Shown piece by piece: positions 30,701 through 40,298 of a DNA stretch of 41,410 bases. A program made the position numbers and the translations under genes. This DNA comes from an uncultured bacterium (GTDB lineage Bacteria; Verrucomicrobiota; Kiritimatiellia; CAIKKV01; CAIJXV01). The stretch spans positions 1-41,410 of the forward strand of contig CAIJXV010000100.1 in the NCBI GenBank assembly GCA_903824675.1, given 5' to 3'. A model generated the notes under the pieces. The model was given only the letters and a program-made list of their open reading frames with translations. It had not been told where the DNA came from and did not search any database. The first letter of the stretch is position 1, and each line of letters opens with the position of its first letter.

Positions 30701-32095
30701 GTGAAACACTCCCTGTCAGCCGCCTTTCAATCGGTCGATATCACGCCCACCGACTCCCGTCGGCTGGGTCGCCTGGGCATTAATATCCTCATCCCCACCC
30801 ATGTCCATTGGCCCCTGTCGGCCCGCATCGCCCTGTTCGAACAAGACGGCCTGCGCCTGGCCATCTGTATCGCCGATTTGAATGTCATGCTCACCCCCTC
30901 CGCCACCGAACTCCGCCAAGCCATCGCCTGCGGCGGAAAACTCCCGGTGGATCAGGTGCTCTTCGGCTGGACCCACACCCATAATGCCCCGACCGTCTGG
31001 CCCTGGCTGACCCAGGATCCCGATTTCACCTACCTCGATTTTGTGGCGGAGAAGGTGGAAACCCTGGCCGCCCGGGCGGCCGCCGCGCTCCAACCCTGCC
31101 GATTGCGGGTGGGCCGGACTGAAGCCCCTTCGATTTCAACCAACCGCCGGCCCCTCTATGCCACTCCGGACGGCCGGCTCCAAGTCGGAACGCACGGTCC
31201 CACCGACATCCCGTCGTATGTCAAAATGGAAGGTCCGGACGAAAATGAATTGCTGACCCTGCAAGCCTTTGCCAAATCCGGAACCCCGCTCGGTGGAATC
31301 GTCAATTTCGCCATGCATCCCACCTGTACCTATAGCGAAACCCTCTTCTCCGCCGATTATCCCGGCCCCCTGCGCACGCACATGGAAGAGCAACAAGGCG
31401 GCACCTGGCTTTTCCTGAATGGCGCCGCCGGAAATCTCGCGCCCAATTCTTCGTTGCCCGGCCTGTCCGCCCAATCCGGCGCCGAACGGGCCGAGCAGTT
31501 CGGACGCATGCTCGCCGACCACGCCCTCCGCGCCGTGGCCCAGTCCGAGGACGTAACCTGTACCGGTTTGGGCGCCCAATTTGAAATTCTCTCCATTCCC
31601 CAACGGCCCCTGACGTCCCACACCGTCGAAACCGCCCGCCACTTTCTGGAAACCCAGGCGCGTAAGGAACCGTGGACCGGCAATCTGTCCGATCAACTCT
31701 ACGGATACGCTTACCATTTCCATCACCGGTCCCCGGCCGTGGATGACTGGCTGGCCCGCGATATTCAGGGCATGTGGGAATGGCGCCGGAGAGTTGGTGA
31801 ACGGGAACTGCGCGAAGCAGTCCCCCTCCAAACCTTTCGCCTGGGACCGGTGGGAGTCGCCGCGTTTCCTTGCGAATTGTTCAACGAATTCAGCCGGGAG
31901 CTCCGCGCCGCTTCCCCATTCAAGCACACCCTGATCGCCCAGATGGCCAACGGTTGGCACGGCTATATTCCGCCCGCCGCCGCTTTCGAGCACGGCGGTT
32001 ACGAATGTTGTTTCGCCCTGCAAAGCCGCCTGATTCCCGAGGCCGGCGAACACATGACCGCCACCGCCCTCCGCCTTTTGGCCCGGTTGAAGTAA
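30701..32095 (+). CDS. neutral ceramidase-like hydrolase
   Basis: A 464-residue protein of the neutral/alkaline non-lysosomal ceramidase superfamily (N-terminal catalytic domain). Zinc-site motifs are present: GWTHTHNAP (His92, His94), NFAMHPTCTY (His206), LNGAAGNLAPN and the late QMANGWHGYIPPAAAFEHGGYE. The family hydrolyses N-acyl amides, but bacterial members with this short length lack the C-terminal Ig-like domain and most have untested substrates; many in PVC genomes sit in glycan or sulfatide loci. It starts with GTG, has no signal peptide and may have a very short leader. It is encoded alone between the flavodiiron gene and rex. Confidence 0.8.
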   Translation: MKHSLSAAFQSVDITPTDSRRLGRLGINILIPTHVHWPLSARIALFEQDGLRLAICIADLNVMLTPSATELRQAIACGGKLPVDQVLFGWTHTHNAPTVWPWLTQDPDFTYLDFVAEKVETLAARAAAALQPCRLRVGRTEAPSISTNRRPLYATPDGRLQVGTHGPTDIPSYVKMEGPDENELLTLQAFAKSGTPLGGIVNFAMHPTCTYSETLFSADYPGPLRTHMEEQQGGTWLFLNGAAGNLAPNSSLPGLSAQSGAERAEQFGRMLADHALRAVAQSEDVTCTGLGAQFEILSIPQRPLTSHTVETARHFLETQARKEPWTGNLSDQLYGYAYHFHHRSPAVDDWLARDIQGMWEWRRRVGERELREAVPLQTFRLGPVGVAAFPCELFNEFSRELRAASPFKHTLIAQMANGWHGYIPPAAAFEHGGYECCFALQSRLIPEAGEHMTATALRLLARLK

Positions 32096-32171
32096 CCCGG
32101 CCGACCCATTTTCCCATTCCCCCCCAAAAGTTAATGCGTAATTTTAATAGCGATTTTTTTCTTTATTCATA

Positions 32172-32189
32172 TTGACAAACTTTTAACGA
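32172..32189. promoter_or_regulatory. Rex-like operator in the rex promoter
   Basis: TTGACAA-ACTT-TTAACGA matches the Rex consensus TTGTTAA-N4-TTAACAA at 11 of 14 positions. Its right half TTAACG is the same as in the stronger site upstream of hoxF. It covers the -35 box and half the spacer of the promoter, where bound Rex would exclude RNA polymerase. Confidence 0.7.
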
Positions 32190-32200
32190 TTTGAAATAGT
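32172..32200 (+). promoter_or_regulatory. promoter of the rex-hydCBAS-spoIIE operon
   Basis: TTGACA (32172-32177) is a perfect -35; after 17 bp comes AATAGT (32195-32200), a four-of-six -10. Located about 70 bp before the rex ATG and overlapped by the operator. Confidence 0.65.
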
Positions 32201-32268
32201 ATCAGCGTTTCCGATTATTAAGGCGGTTTTGTAGAGATTGTTTTCGCAATTAAAATAAGGAGCGGACC

Positions 32269-32919
32269 ATGAGTGAACGGCCTTTGATGGTGATCCCTCA
32301 GCCCACGTTGAAACGGCTGGTCGTCTATCACCAATGGCTCAAGCAGTTGCAGGAACGGGGACGCGACGTCGTCTCCTGTACCGTGCTGGCCCGCGATTTC
32401 AAACTGGATGCAACCCAGATTCGCAAGGACCTCGAAATCGCCGGCATCGCCGGAACCCCCCGGGTGGGCTACCGGATCGACGCCGTCATCGCCTCCATCG
32501 AAAGCCTTCTGGGCTGGACCAATGTCAACGATGCCTTTCTGGCCGGGGTCGGAAACCTGGGGGCTGCTCTCCTCGGATATGAACGATTCACCCGGCAAGG
32601 CGTCAACATCATCGCCGCCTTCGATCTCGACCCCGCGAAAATCGGCACCAAGATTCACGGCAAACCGGTTTTCTCCCTGACCAAAATGGCGCCCCTCGCC
32701 CAGCGGATGAAAATCAAAATCGGCATTTTGACCGTTCCGGCCCCGGCGGCTCAAACCGTCGCGGACCTCATGATCGCCGGGGGAATCGAAGCGATCTGGA
32801 ATTTTGCCCCCACCGCCTTGCAGGTCCCGGAGCCCATCGTGGTCGAATCCGTCTCCCTGGCCTCCAGTTTCGCGGTACTCCTCAATCAATTGCAACATCA
32901 ACGCCACAAGACCACCTGA
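32269..32919 (+). CDS. rex: Rex, NADH/NAD+-sensing transcriptional repressor
   Basis: A 216-residue repressor. Residues 1-80 form the winged helix (IPQPTLKRLVVYHQWLKQL, VVSCTVLARDFKLDATQIRKDLEIAGI), and the rest is a Rossmann domain that binds NADH or NAD+ (FLAGVGNLGAALLGYERF, AAFDLDPAKIGTKIHGKPVF, IGILTVPAPAAQTVADLMIAGGI). NADH release from DNA turns fermentative and hydrogenase genes on when the pool is reduced. It is the first gene of the hydrogenase operon with a matching operator in its own promoter, so autoregulation is likely. Confidence 0.97.
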   Translation: MSERPLMVIPQPTLKRLVVYHQWLKQLQERGRDVVSCTVLARDFKLDATQIRKDLEIAGIAGTPRVGYRIDAVIASIESLLGWTNVNDAFLAGVGNLGAALLGYERFTRQGVNIIAAFDLDPAKIGTKIHGKPVFSLTKMAPLAQRMKIKIGILTVPAPAAQTVADLMIAGGIEAIWNFAPTALQVPEPIVVESVSLASSFAVLLNQLQHQRHKTT

Positions 32920-32930
32920 AAGGACTGACC

Positions 32931-33437
32931 ATGCCCCTCCCGCTTCCCAATCGATTTGATCGTGTGTGTAAAATCCTGGATGACCATGACCGCAATCCCG
33001 CCCACCTGATTCCCATCCTGCAGGCCGTTCAGGACGAATACCGCTATCTCCCGGAGGAGATCATGGTTTATGTCGCCACCTCCCTGGGACTCCCGCCTGC
33101 CCGGGTCTATGGGGTCGCCACCTTCTACTCGCATTTCGCCCTGGAACCCCGGGGCAAATACATCATTCGCCTTTGTGATGGAACGGCTTGTCATGTCAAA
33201 GCTTCGATCCCCATTCTGGAAGCGCTGCAACGCCGCCTCGATCTCACCCCCCAACGCAAAACCACACCCGACCTCAGATTTACCTTGGAAACCGTTTCCT
33301 GCCTCGGCGCCTGCGGGCTGGCTCCGGTCCTGGTCATTAACGAGGAAGTGTATGGGCAAGTCACACCCGCCCGGGCGATAGAATTGGTCGAAGCCTTAAT
33401 TGCAAAGGAGAGTCCGCATGTCACCGCAAATGCCTGA
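32931..33437 (+). CDS. hydC: HydC, NuoE-like [2Fe-2S] subunit of trimeric [FeFe] hydrogenase
   Basis: A 168-residue thioredoxin-like electron carrier of the NuoE family. Helical N-terminus (LIPILQAVQDEYRYLPEEIMVYVATSLGLPPARVYGVATFYSHF) and all four cluster ligands: LCDGTACHVK and SCLGACGLAPVLVIN. It shuttles electrons between HydB and HydA. Complete ligands distinguish it from the degenerate NuoE domain of HoxF. Overlaps hydB by 20 bp. Confidence 0.96.
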   Translation: MPLPLPNRFDRVCKILDDHDRNPAHLIPILQAVQDEYRYLPEEIMVYVATSLGLPPARVYGVATFYSHFALEPRGKYIIRLCDGTACHVKASIPILEALQRRLDLTPQRKTTPDLRFTLETVSCLGACGLAPVLVINEEVYGQVTPARAIELVEALIAKESPHVTANA

Positions 33438-35310
33438 TCTCGTCGCCCTGACAAAAAATTATGCAATCAATCGCCAACGGGTCCGTCGCCGGGTCCTGAT
33501 TTGTGCCGGAACCGGCTGCATCGCCAATGGCGCCCTCAAGGTTTATGACCGCCTCTCCACCGTCGCTCAGAACGCCGGTTTGCCGGTCGCGATCGACTTA
33601 AAGGCCGAGGCCCCCCAGGACGCCACCCTCTTTTCCAAAAGCGGGTGCCAGGGATTCTGCCAGATGGGACCGTTGGTCTCCATCGAGCCGGAGGGATTTC
33701 TCTACCTGCGGGTCAAGCCGGAAGATGCGGAAGACATCGTGTCGCAAACCCTGGCCAACGGGCTCCCCGTGGAACGCCTGCTCTATCGGGAGGAGCCCTC
33801 CGGCCAGACCCGACGAGGGGCCGGGGATATTCCTTTTTATGCCCGTCAAACCCGGGCGACGTTGAAAGCCTGTGGATTGATCGATCCGGAGGATATCCGT
33901 GAATACATCGCCCAAGGCGGCTATGCGATGGCCCGTAAAGCCCAGTTGGAATTGACGCCGGAAAATCTGTGCCACCTCCTGGAGCAGGCGGGATTGCGGG
34001 GGCGCGGAGGCGGCGGATTCCCGACGGGTAAAAAATGGAATCTCACCCGCATCCAACCCGGCGTCCCCAAATATGTCATCTGCAATGGCGACGAAGGAGA
34101 TCCCGGTGCGTTCATGGATCGCAGTGTGATGGAGGGCAATCCCCACAGTGTATTGGAAGGCATGATGATTGCCGCCCGGGCCGTGGGCGCCGAGGAAGGT
34201 TTTATTTATGTCCGGGCCGAATACCCGTTGGCCGTCAAACGCATTCGCCAGGCCATCCGCGATGCGGAAGCCCTGGGTTTGCTCGGCCCCTCCCTCTGGG
34301 GTACCCATCACGCGCTCAAATTGAAGGTCATGGAGGGTGCCGGCGCATTCGTCTGTGGTGAAGAAACCGCGCTCATTGCCTCGATCGAAGGCAAACGCGG
34401 CATGCCGATGCCGAAACCGCCCTTCCCCGCCCAGTCGGGTTTATGGGGCAAACCCACGGTCATCAATAATGTCGAAACCCTCGCCACCGTGCCCTTGATC
34501 CTGGCCCAGGGAGTGGAGGCCTATCGGTCAGTGGGAACGGACCGATCGCCGGGCACCAAAACCTTCGCCCTGACCGGGCATGTCGCCTATACCGGCCTGA
34601 TTGAGGTGCCGTTCGGCAGTACGTTGCGCGATATCATCTATTCGATCGGCGGCGGGGTCACGGGCGCCACGGGTCTGGTTGAGTCCGACGCCTTCAAGGC
34701 CGTTCAAATCGGGGGACCGTCCGGCGGATGCCTGACCACCGCCCACATGGACCTGCCGCTGGACTTCGACGCCCTCAAATCGGTGGGCGCGATGGTGGGT
34801 TCCGGCGGACTGGTGGTGATGAACAAGCACACCTGCATGGTCAGTGTGGCCCGTTTTTTCATGCAATTCACCCAGAACGAATCCTGTGGAAAATGTGTGC
34901 TCTGTCGCGAAGGGACCCGGCAAATGCTGGTCTTGCTCGATGACATCATCGAAGGCCGCGCCACGGCGGAAACGCTGGACCTGCTCCAAACCCTGGCGAA
35001 AGCCGTTCAAGTCGGATCCCTCTGCGGTCTGGGTAAAACCGCGCCCAACCCGGTGATCTCCACCTTCCGCCAATTCCGGGCGGAATACGAGGCGCACGTT
35101 TTCCACAAACGGTGCCCGGCCGGCCAGTGTAAGTCTCTTTGCCCGCCCACAATCACGGCCGCCCTGTGCAAAGGTTGCACGGCCTGTGTGCGCAAATGTC
35201 CCGTCGGGGCCATCACCGGCGAGAAAAAACTGCCGCATCGAATCGATCCGGCAAAGTGCATCCAGTGCGGCGCCTGCAAAACAGCCTGCAAATTCAACGC
35301 CATAACCTGA
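33418..35310 (+). CDS. hydB: HydB, NuoF-like NAD(H)/FMN subunit with extra iron-sulfur domains
   Basis: A 630-residue flavin subunit. N-terminal [2Fe-2S] thioredoxin-like domain ([23 protein letters not shown]), NuoF core with [29 protein letters not shown] and [23 protein letters not shown] segment, [4Fe-4S] motif [16 protein letters not shown], and a C-terminal 2[4Fe-4S] ferredoxin domain ([32 protein letters not shown]). In bifurcating HydABC this subunit splits electrons between NAD+ and ferredoxin; the C-terminal ferredoxin domain favours a bifurcating rather than NADH-only enzyme, but does not prove it. The ATG at 33418 has AAGGAGA upstream; a start at 33400 is less likely. Confidence 0.95.
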   Translation: MSPQMPDLVALTKNYAINRQRVRRRVLICAGTGCIANGALKVYDRLSTVAQNAGLPVAIDLKAEAPQDATLFSKSGCQGFCQMGPLVSIEPEGFLYLRVKPEDAEDIVSQTLANGLPVERLLYREEPSGQTRRGAGDIPFYARQTRATLKACGLIDPEDIREYIAQGGYAMARKAQLELTPENLCHLLEQAGLRGRGGGGFPTGKKWNLTRIQPGVPKYVICNGDEGDPGAFMDRSVMEGNPHSVLEGMMIAARAVGAEEGFIYVRAEYPLAVKRIRQAIRDAEALGLLGPSLWGTHHALKLKVMEGAGAFVCGEETALIASIEGKRGMPMPKPPFPAQSGLWGKPTVINNVETLATVPLILAQGVEAYRSVGTDRSPGTKTFALTGHVAYTGLIEVPFGSTLRDIIYSIGGGVTGATGLVESDAFKAVQIGGPSGGCLTTAHMDLPLDFDALKSVGAMVGSGGLVVMNKHTCMVSVARFFMQFTQNESCGKCVLCREGTRQMLVLLDDIIEGRATAETLDLLQTLAKAVQVGSLCGLGKTAPNPVISTFRQFRAEYEAHVFHKRCPAGQCKSLCPPTITAALCKGCTACVRKCPVGAITGEKKLPHRIDPAKCIQCGACKTACKFNAIT

Positions 35311-35320
35311 GGAAACACCC

Positions 35321-37357
35321 ATGACTCCCGCCCTCCCCGGCCAGCTCTTAATCGATGGAAAATCGGTTGCCATCGAAGGTGAACGCAACTTGTTGGAACT
35401 CATTCGCAAAGCGGGCATCGAATTGCCCACGTTTTGTTACCATTCCGAATTAAGTGTTTACGGCGCTTGCCGCCTATGCCTGGTCCAGGTCGAGGGCCGC
35501 GGCATCCTGCCCGCCTGTTCCACCCCGCCCGAGACCGGACTGTCGATCCGGACCGCCACCGAGGAAATCCGCCAGATCCGGCGCCTGATCGTCGAACTCC
35601 TCCTGGCTCAACATCACTCGCAATGCCCCACCTGCGGAAAAAGCGGGGGGTGTCAGCTCCAATCTCTGGCGCGGCGGCTTGGTGTGGACTCAGTCCGTTT
35701 CAAACCCGTTCCCCGCCTCCCCACGCCGGACCGGTCGACGCCCTCCCTCGTCCGCGACACTTCCAAATGTATCCTATGTGGCGACTGCGTGCGGTATTGC
35801 GCGGAAGTCCAGGGGATCGGCGCGATCGATTTCGCCTACCGCGGCGCACAGTCCGCCGTGGTCCCGGCCTTTAATAAACCGCTCAGCGATGTCGAATGCG
35901 TCCTCTGCGGTCAATGCGCCGCCATCTGCCCCACCGGTGCCCTGACGCCCCGCAGTGAACTGCCCGAGGTCTGGAAAGTTTTGGATGATCCCACCCGGCA
36001 TGTGGTCGTTCAACTCGCCCCGGCGGTCCGGGTCGCCTTGGGCGAGCAATTTGGCCTCGAACCCGGCACAGTCACCACCGGTCAAATCGTCGCCGCCCTG
36101 AAGGCGCTCGGTTTCGCAGAAGTTTACGACACCGCTTTTGCCGCGGATTTGACGGTGATTGAAGAAGCGGAGGAATTCCTGAAACGCAAAGGCGGCGGCG
36201 GATCCTTGCCCCAATTCAGTTCCTGTTGCCCGGCCTGGGTGAAATTTGCCGAACAGTATTATCCCGATCTGCTGCCCCATTTATCCACCTGCCGGTCGCC
36301 CCAGCAAATGCTCGGGTCCCTGGTCAAAGCCACTCTGCCTGCGCGGCTGAAAATCGACCGTCAAAACCTGGTCATGGTTTCGATCATGCCTTGCACGGCT
36401 AAAAAATTCGAGGCCCGTCGCCCGGAATTTAAAACCAACGACCAGCCGGACGTGGATTTTGTCCTGACCACCCAGGAACTGGCCCGCATGATCGAAGAGC
36501 GGGGCTTGTCGTTCACCCGCCTGGAACCCGCGTCCATGGATATGCCCTTCGGCTTCAAAACCGGCGCCGGAGTGATTTTCGGAAGTTCCGGCGGGGTCAG
36601 CGAGGCCGTCCTGCGCTATGCCCTCGAAAAGGTCCCGGGCGTCAAAGGCGATGCGATCGAATTCCAGGAAACCCGCGGCGATGCCGAGCGGCGAGTGGTG
36701 ACGGTCGCCTGTGGCGATCAACAATTAACCCTGGTAATCGTGAGCGGATTACGCAAGGCCCGGGAAGTGGCGGAAGAGATCAAATCCGGGGCCCTGAAGG
36801 CCGACTTCATCGAAGTCATGGCCTGTCCCGGCGGTTGTGTCGGCGGCGCCGGCCAACCTCTCTCCCGGTCCTCTGAAGCCCGACGCAAACGCAGTCGGGG
36901 TCTCTACGATACCGATCGCATGCTGGAACTGCATAAAGCCCAGGATAATCACCTCGTCAACCGCTGCTACCAGGAGGTTCTCCACGCCCCGGGCAGTCAC
37001 GAGGCCCACGACTTGTTGCATACCGTCTACCATAGCCGGCGCCGGATCAACCAGGAGAACCTGCGTTTATCGGATTCCCCGCCCACCCAGCCGGTGACCG
37101 TCCGAATTTGTGTCGGCACCAGTTGCTACCTGCGGGGCGCCCAGGAGTTGCTCCGCGACGTCAACCGGTTCGTGACCGATCGCCAACTGGCCGAGCGGGT
37201 GGATGTCCGCGCGACCTTTTGCCTGGAAGCCTGCGATCGCGGCCCTACCGTCCGCATCAATGAAAAAATCCTGCACCGGGCCGATCTCGGTCAGGTGATT
37301 AAATCCATTGAGGATATCCTGGAAGTCCTGACCCCCCTTCCGGCGGGATCAACCTGA
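35321..37357 (+). CDS. hydA: HydA, catalytic subunit of trimeric [FeFe] hydrogenase (group A3 type)
   Basis: A 678-residue catalytic subunit making or oxidising H2. Domain order: [2Fe-2S] ferredoxin (Cys39, 50, 53, 66), His-Cys3 [4Fe-4S] motif ([14 protein letters not shown], residues 98-111), two [4Fe-4S] clusters ([11 protein letters not shown] 150-160, [11 protein letters not shown] 193-203), then the H-cluster domain with P1 FSSCCPAW (Cys302 proton-relay, Cys303 ligand), P2 MPCTAKKFE (Cys358) and P3 [16 protein letters not shown] (Cys502, Cys506). A small-subunit-like segment (about 520-575) and a C-terminal [2Fe-2S] domain ([16 protein letters not shown]) complete it, as in Thermotoga-type HydA. 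All residues for catalysis are present. HydEFG maturases are not in the window. Confidence 0.98.
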   Translation: MTPALPGQLLIDGKSVAIEGERNLLELIRKAGIELPTFCYHSELSVYGACRLCLVQVEGRGILPACSTPPETGLSIRTATEEIRQIRRLIVELLLAQHHSQCPTCGKSGGCQLQSLARRLGVDSVRFKPVPRLPTPDRSTPSLVRDTSKCILCGDCVRYCAEVQGIGAIDFAYRGAQSAVVPAFNKPLSDVECVLCGQCAAICPTGALTPRSELPEVWKVLDDPTRHVVVQLAPAVRVALGEQFGLEPGTVTTGQIVAALKALGFAEVYDTAFAADLTVIEEAEEFLKRKGGGGSLPQFSSCCPAWVKFAEQYYPDLLPHLSTCRSPQQMLGSLVKATLPARLKIDRQNLVMVSIMPCTAKKFEARRPEFKTNDQPDVDFVLTTQELARMIEERGLSFTRLEPASMDMPFGFKTGAGVIFGSSGGVSEAVLRYALEKVPGVKGDAIEFQETRGDAERRVVTVACGDQQLTLVIVSGLRKAREVAEEIKSGALKADFIEVMACPGGCVGGAGQPLSRSSEARRKRSRGLYDTDRMLELHKAQDNHLVNRCYQEVLHAPGSHEAHDLLHTVYHSRRRINQENLRLSDSPPTQPVTVRICVGTSCYLRGAQELLRDVNRFVTDRQLAERVDVRATFCLEACDRGPTVRINEKILHRADLGQVIKSIEDILEVLTPLPAGST

Positions 37358-37364
37358 GGCCCCC

Positions 37365-39143
37365 ATGACCGATCACCCTCGATCCAGTCCGGTGGTCTTC
37401 ACTCAGCCCGCACGTTGCCGGGATTGTTACCGGTGCGTCCGGGTATGCCCGGTGAAGGCTATCCGAATGCATGATGGGCAGGCCTCCGTCGATGCGGAAC
37501 GGTGCCTGGGATGCGGCACGTGCATCCGGGAATGCCCGCAACAGGCCAAGGCTTTCCGATCGGATATCGACCGGGTACGCATACTCCTGCGCGCCGGCGG
37601 CCCGGTTGCCGCCACGGTCGCGCCCGCTTTGGCCGCGGCGTTCGAGCCCTGGCAGATCCTGCGCCTGCCCTCCGCCTTGCGCGCCCTGGGCTTCACCTTC
37701 ATCGCCGAAACCGCCGTCGGCGCCGCGGCCACAGCCCGCGCTTCGGCGGATTGGATCCAGGCCCACCGCACGAATTCACCACTCATCACCGCCTGCCCCG
37801 CCGTCGTGCGCTGGATCGAACGCTACCAGCCCGATGCCGTCCCCCGCCTGATCCCGGTCGCCTCGCCCATGGCGATTCACGGCCGGCATCTGAAACGCCG
37901 CCTGGGCCCCCACGGCCGCGTGGTCTTTATCGGACCCTGCGTCGCTAAAAAACTCGAAATCGAACGCCTCGATGTCCGCGATGCGATCGATGCCGTCCTG
38001 ACCTTTCGCGAACTCGCCGAGTGGATGCAGGAGGAAAAAATCGATTTCCGGCGTTGTGAGGAAAGCCAGTTCGACGAGAGCGCCGAAGCCCTGCCCCGCC
38101 ATTTTGCCCGCGTGGGCGGCGCTCTCCATGCCGCGGGATTGTCAGAGAAAGATACTGAACCTCAAATCATCTCGGTCAGCGGTTATGAAGATCTGGCGGA
38201 AGCTCTGACGCCCAACGGCTCCCCGCCCTCTCCCGGTGTGGTCATCGAACCGCTCTTCTGTCGGCAGGGCTGCCTCAATGGCCCGGCCGGTCCGGCCGAT
38301 CTCCCCCTGCTCAAACGAAGGCACCGGCTGCAAATCTATACGGAACAAGGCCCTTCCGGTCCGCTGGGACAGGTGGACCCGACGGTATCGACCGGTGCCG
38401 CTTTTGCCGCGCAACCTGTTTCCCGGATGGTGTTCTCCGAAGAGGATCTGCGCCGGGTCCTGGCCCAAACCGGGAAAACCCGGCCGGAAGATGAGTTAAA
38501 CTGTGGAGCCTGCGGATATCCCTCCTGCCGCGAAAAAGCCCGGGGTGTTCTGGAGGGACTGGCGGAACCCGCCATGTGTATCCCCTTCACCCGCCGCCAG
38601 GCAGAACAACGCACCGACCGGATCATTGAAACCAGCCCCAATGGCATCGTGATCCTGGACGCCGACCTGCGCATCCTCAGTATGAACCCGGCCTTCCGCC
38701 GCTTTTTCATGTGTACCGATTCCGTTTGTGGGAAGCCCATCGCCTACCTCATCGACCCCGACTTGTTGGACCCATTGGCCACGGGCGCGCTGGAATTCAA
38801 CGAACGGGTTGCGACCCATGAGGCCTACGGATTGGTCTGTCATGAGTTATTTTATGCCCTGCGCGACGAAAGGCAATATGTCGGGATTTTTGTCAATATC
38901 ACCTCCCTCCAAACCCATCATGAAAAACTGCAGTCGTTGCGTGCCCAGACCCTGCAACAGGCGGAAGACCTGCTGGAACATCAATTGCAGATGGCCCGGC
39001 AGATCGCCGAATTTCTGGGAGACAGCACCGCCAAAGGCGAGATGCTGGTCAATCACCTGCGCACGCTCGCATCGGATTCCACCGACTCCGAACCCGAACA
39101 GAACAATAGTCCATGGCGCAAACGCTTCACCATTTCGAAATAG
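37365..39143 (+). CDS. hydS: HydS-like sensory [FeFe] hydrogenase with PAS domain
   Basis: A 592-residue putative H2 sensor. Two N-terminal [4Fe-4S] motifs (CRDCYRCVRVC 18-28, CLGCGTCIREC 47-57); an H-cluster domain with LITACPAVV (Cys144), FIGPCVAKK (Cys192) and FCRQGCLNGP (Cys299, Cys303); a four-cysteine Fe-S domain (CGACGYPSC, 380-388, and Cys405); a PAS domain (about 415-515) and a C-terminal coiled coil. The four H-cluster cysteine ligands remain, but the proton-relay cysteine is Ala143, a change typical of sensory group C enzymes with low turnover. No kinase or cyclase output is fused, so the PAS/coiled coil must act on a partner, most simply the phosphatase encoded with a 31-bp overlap. 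Seven bases after hydA. Confidence 0.9.
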   Translation: MTDHPRSSPVVFTQPARCRDCYRCVRVCPVKAIRMHDGQASVDAERCLGCGTCIRECPQQAKAFRSDIDRVRILLRAGGPVAATVAPALAAAFEPWQILRLPSALRALGFTFIAETAVGAAATARASADWIQAHRTNSPLITACPAVVRWIERYQPDAVPRLIPVASPMAIHGRHLKRRLGPHGRVVFIGPCVAKKLEIERLDVRDAIDAVLTFRELAEWMQEEKIDFRRCEESQFDESAEALPRHFARVGGALHAAGLSEKDTEPQIISVSGYEDLAEALTPNGSPPSPGVVIEPLFCRQGCLNGPAGPADLPLLKRRHRLQIYTEQGPSGPLGQVDPTVSTGAAFAAQPVSRMVFSEEDLRRVLAQTGKTRPEDELNCGACGYPSCREKARGVLEGLAEPAMCIPFTRRQAEQRTDRIIETSPNGIVILDADLRILSMNPAFRRFFMCTDSVCGKPIAYLIDPDLLDPLATGALEFNERVATHEAYGLVCHELFYALRDERQYVGIFVNITSLQTHHEKLQSLRAQTLQQAEDLLEHQLQMARQIAEFLGDSTAKGEMLVNHLRTLASDSTDSEPEQNNSPWRKRFTISK

Positions 39144-40267
39144 CCCAGGCCCAGCAAGCTCCTCCGCACGCTTCGGTCTGCGGCGATGTAGTGCGCATCG
39201 AGCGGACCGCTGAAGCTGTGTGGATGATCTGTTGCGATGGAGTGGGAAAAGGGGTCAAGGCGCATATCGCGGCCGTCATGACCGCCACCCGTTTCCTGAC
39301 ATTGGTCCGATTGGGAGGGTCGTTTCGCGAGGCCCTCCTGGCGCTGGCGGAAACCCAGGCGGCCGCCAAATTGGGACCGGTCCAAACTTATACCGCCTTT
39401 TCGGCCTGCCGGTTATCTCCCGATGGAACGGCGGCGGTCGGGGTTTACGAAGCACCCGGCCCGGTTCAAGTCGGCCCCTTCGGCGCAGGAGAAATCCCCC
39501 TCAAACCGTATGTCGGTCGCCAGGCCATGATCGCCGAGGGACATTGCCGTCTGATGCCGGGAGAGGCCTTAATCCTGATGAGCGACGGCATCACCCAGGC
39601 CGGCTTGGGCCGAAAGTGGGCCAATGGATGGGAAACCCAGGGGGTCGTTCGATATCTTTCCGGCCTGCTCGGCAGCGGCGTTCCGATGGATGATCTGCCG
39701 ACCCGTTTGATCGATCAAGCCGGCCTCCTGAATGACAACGGACCCGCCGACGACATGACGGTCAGTCTGGCGCATTGTCGCCGGGCAACCCTCTTGACCG
39801 TCTTGACCGGTCCGCCGCAAAAACGATCCGATAACGGAAAAGTGGTTCGCCGCTTCACGGGAACCGAAGGTTTAAAGGCGGTTTGCGGAGGCACGACAAC
39901 GGAAATCGTCGCTCAGGAAATGAAATGCCCCGTGAAAGTCGTGCTCTCCGATGATTTCGATCTGACCCCGCCTGCATCCCAAATCGAAGGGATCGAGGTG
40001 GTCACCGAGGGCGTCATCACGTTGAACCAGGTCTATCACCTGCTGGAAGTCGATCCCACCTTGTGGGAAGAAGGCGGCGCCCCGGCATTGGCCCGCCTAT
40101 TATTATCTGCCGACCGAATTGAATTCTGGCTGGGCGGCGGCGAAAGCCGCGCCAGTAATGGGATTCGATTTGCCCAGCGGGGCCTCATGCCTCGCCGTAA
40201 AATTGTGCCCCTGATCGCCGCCCGCCTGCAAGCCCGCGGTAAAATCGTCACCCTGCTGACCGTCTAA
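39113..40267 (+). CDS. SpoIIE/PP2C-type phosphatase with unrecognised C-terminal domain
   Basis: A 384-residue protein. Residues 1-222 are a PP2C-like SpoIIE phosphatase domain with metal-binding acidic residues: GDVV (Asp25), CDGVGKG (Asp42), MSDGITQAG (Asp158) and GPADDMTVSLA (Asp213/214). It should remove phosphate from serine or threonine of a partner protein. Residues 225-384 form a separate domain (EGLKAVCGGTTTEIVAQEM, GIEVVTEGVITLNQVYHLLEVDP) that I do not recognise. The start overlaps hydS by 31 bp without a ribosome site, suggesting translational coupling. The same pair, sensory hydrogenase plus phosphatase, is known beside HydABC in Firmicutes and Thermotogae. No kinase or anti-sigma factor is nearby. 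Confidence 0.85.
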   Translation: MAQTLHHFEIAQAQQAPPHASVCGDVVRIERTAEAVWMICCDGVGKGVKAHIAAVMTATRFLTLVRLGGSFREALLALAETQAAAKLGPVQTYTAFSACRLSPDGTAAVGVYEAPGPVQVGPFGAGEIPLKPYVGRQAMIAEGHCRLMPGEALILMSDGITQAGLGRKWANGWETQGVVRYLSGLLGSGVPMDDLPTRLIDQAGLLNDNGPADDMTVSLAHCRRATLLTVLTGPPQKRSDNGKVVRRFTGTEGLKAVCGGTTTEIVAQEMKCPVKVVLSDDFDLTPPASQIEGIEVVTEGVITLNQVYHLLEVDPTLWEEGGAPALARLLLSADRIEFWLGGGESRASNGIRFAQRGLMPRRKIVPLIAARLQARGKIVTLLTV

Positions 40268-40298
40268 TCGGAATTGGACGGCCCTCGATTCACAGCCC

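Larger units (their letters stand above)
32096..32268. other. AT-rich leader region of the rex-hyd operon
   Basis: Contains a promoter, an overlapping Rex-like operator and a TAAGGAG site before the rex ATG. Clearly more AT-rich than its surroundings. The transcript would have an untranslated leader of about 60 bases, AT-rich, with no obvious riboswitch fold. Confidence 0.6.

Noticed and set aside
37365-39143. Second catalytic [FeFe] hydrogenase
   Set aside because: The H-cluster ligands are present but the proton-relay cysteine is Ala, the P1-P3 motifs deviate from catalytic enzymes and a PAS domain is fused, so a sensory role is more likely.
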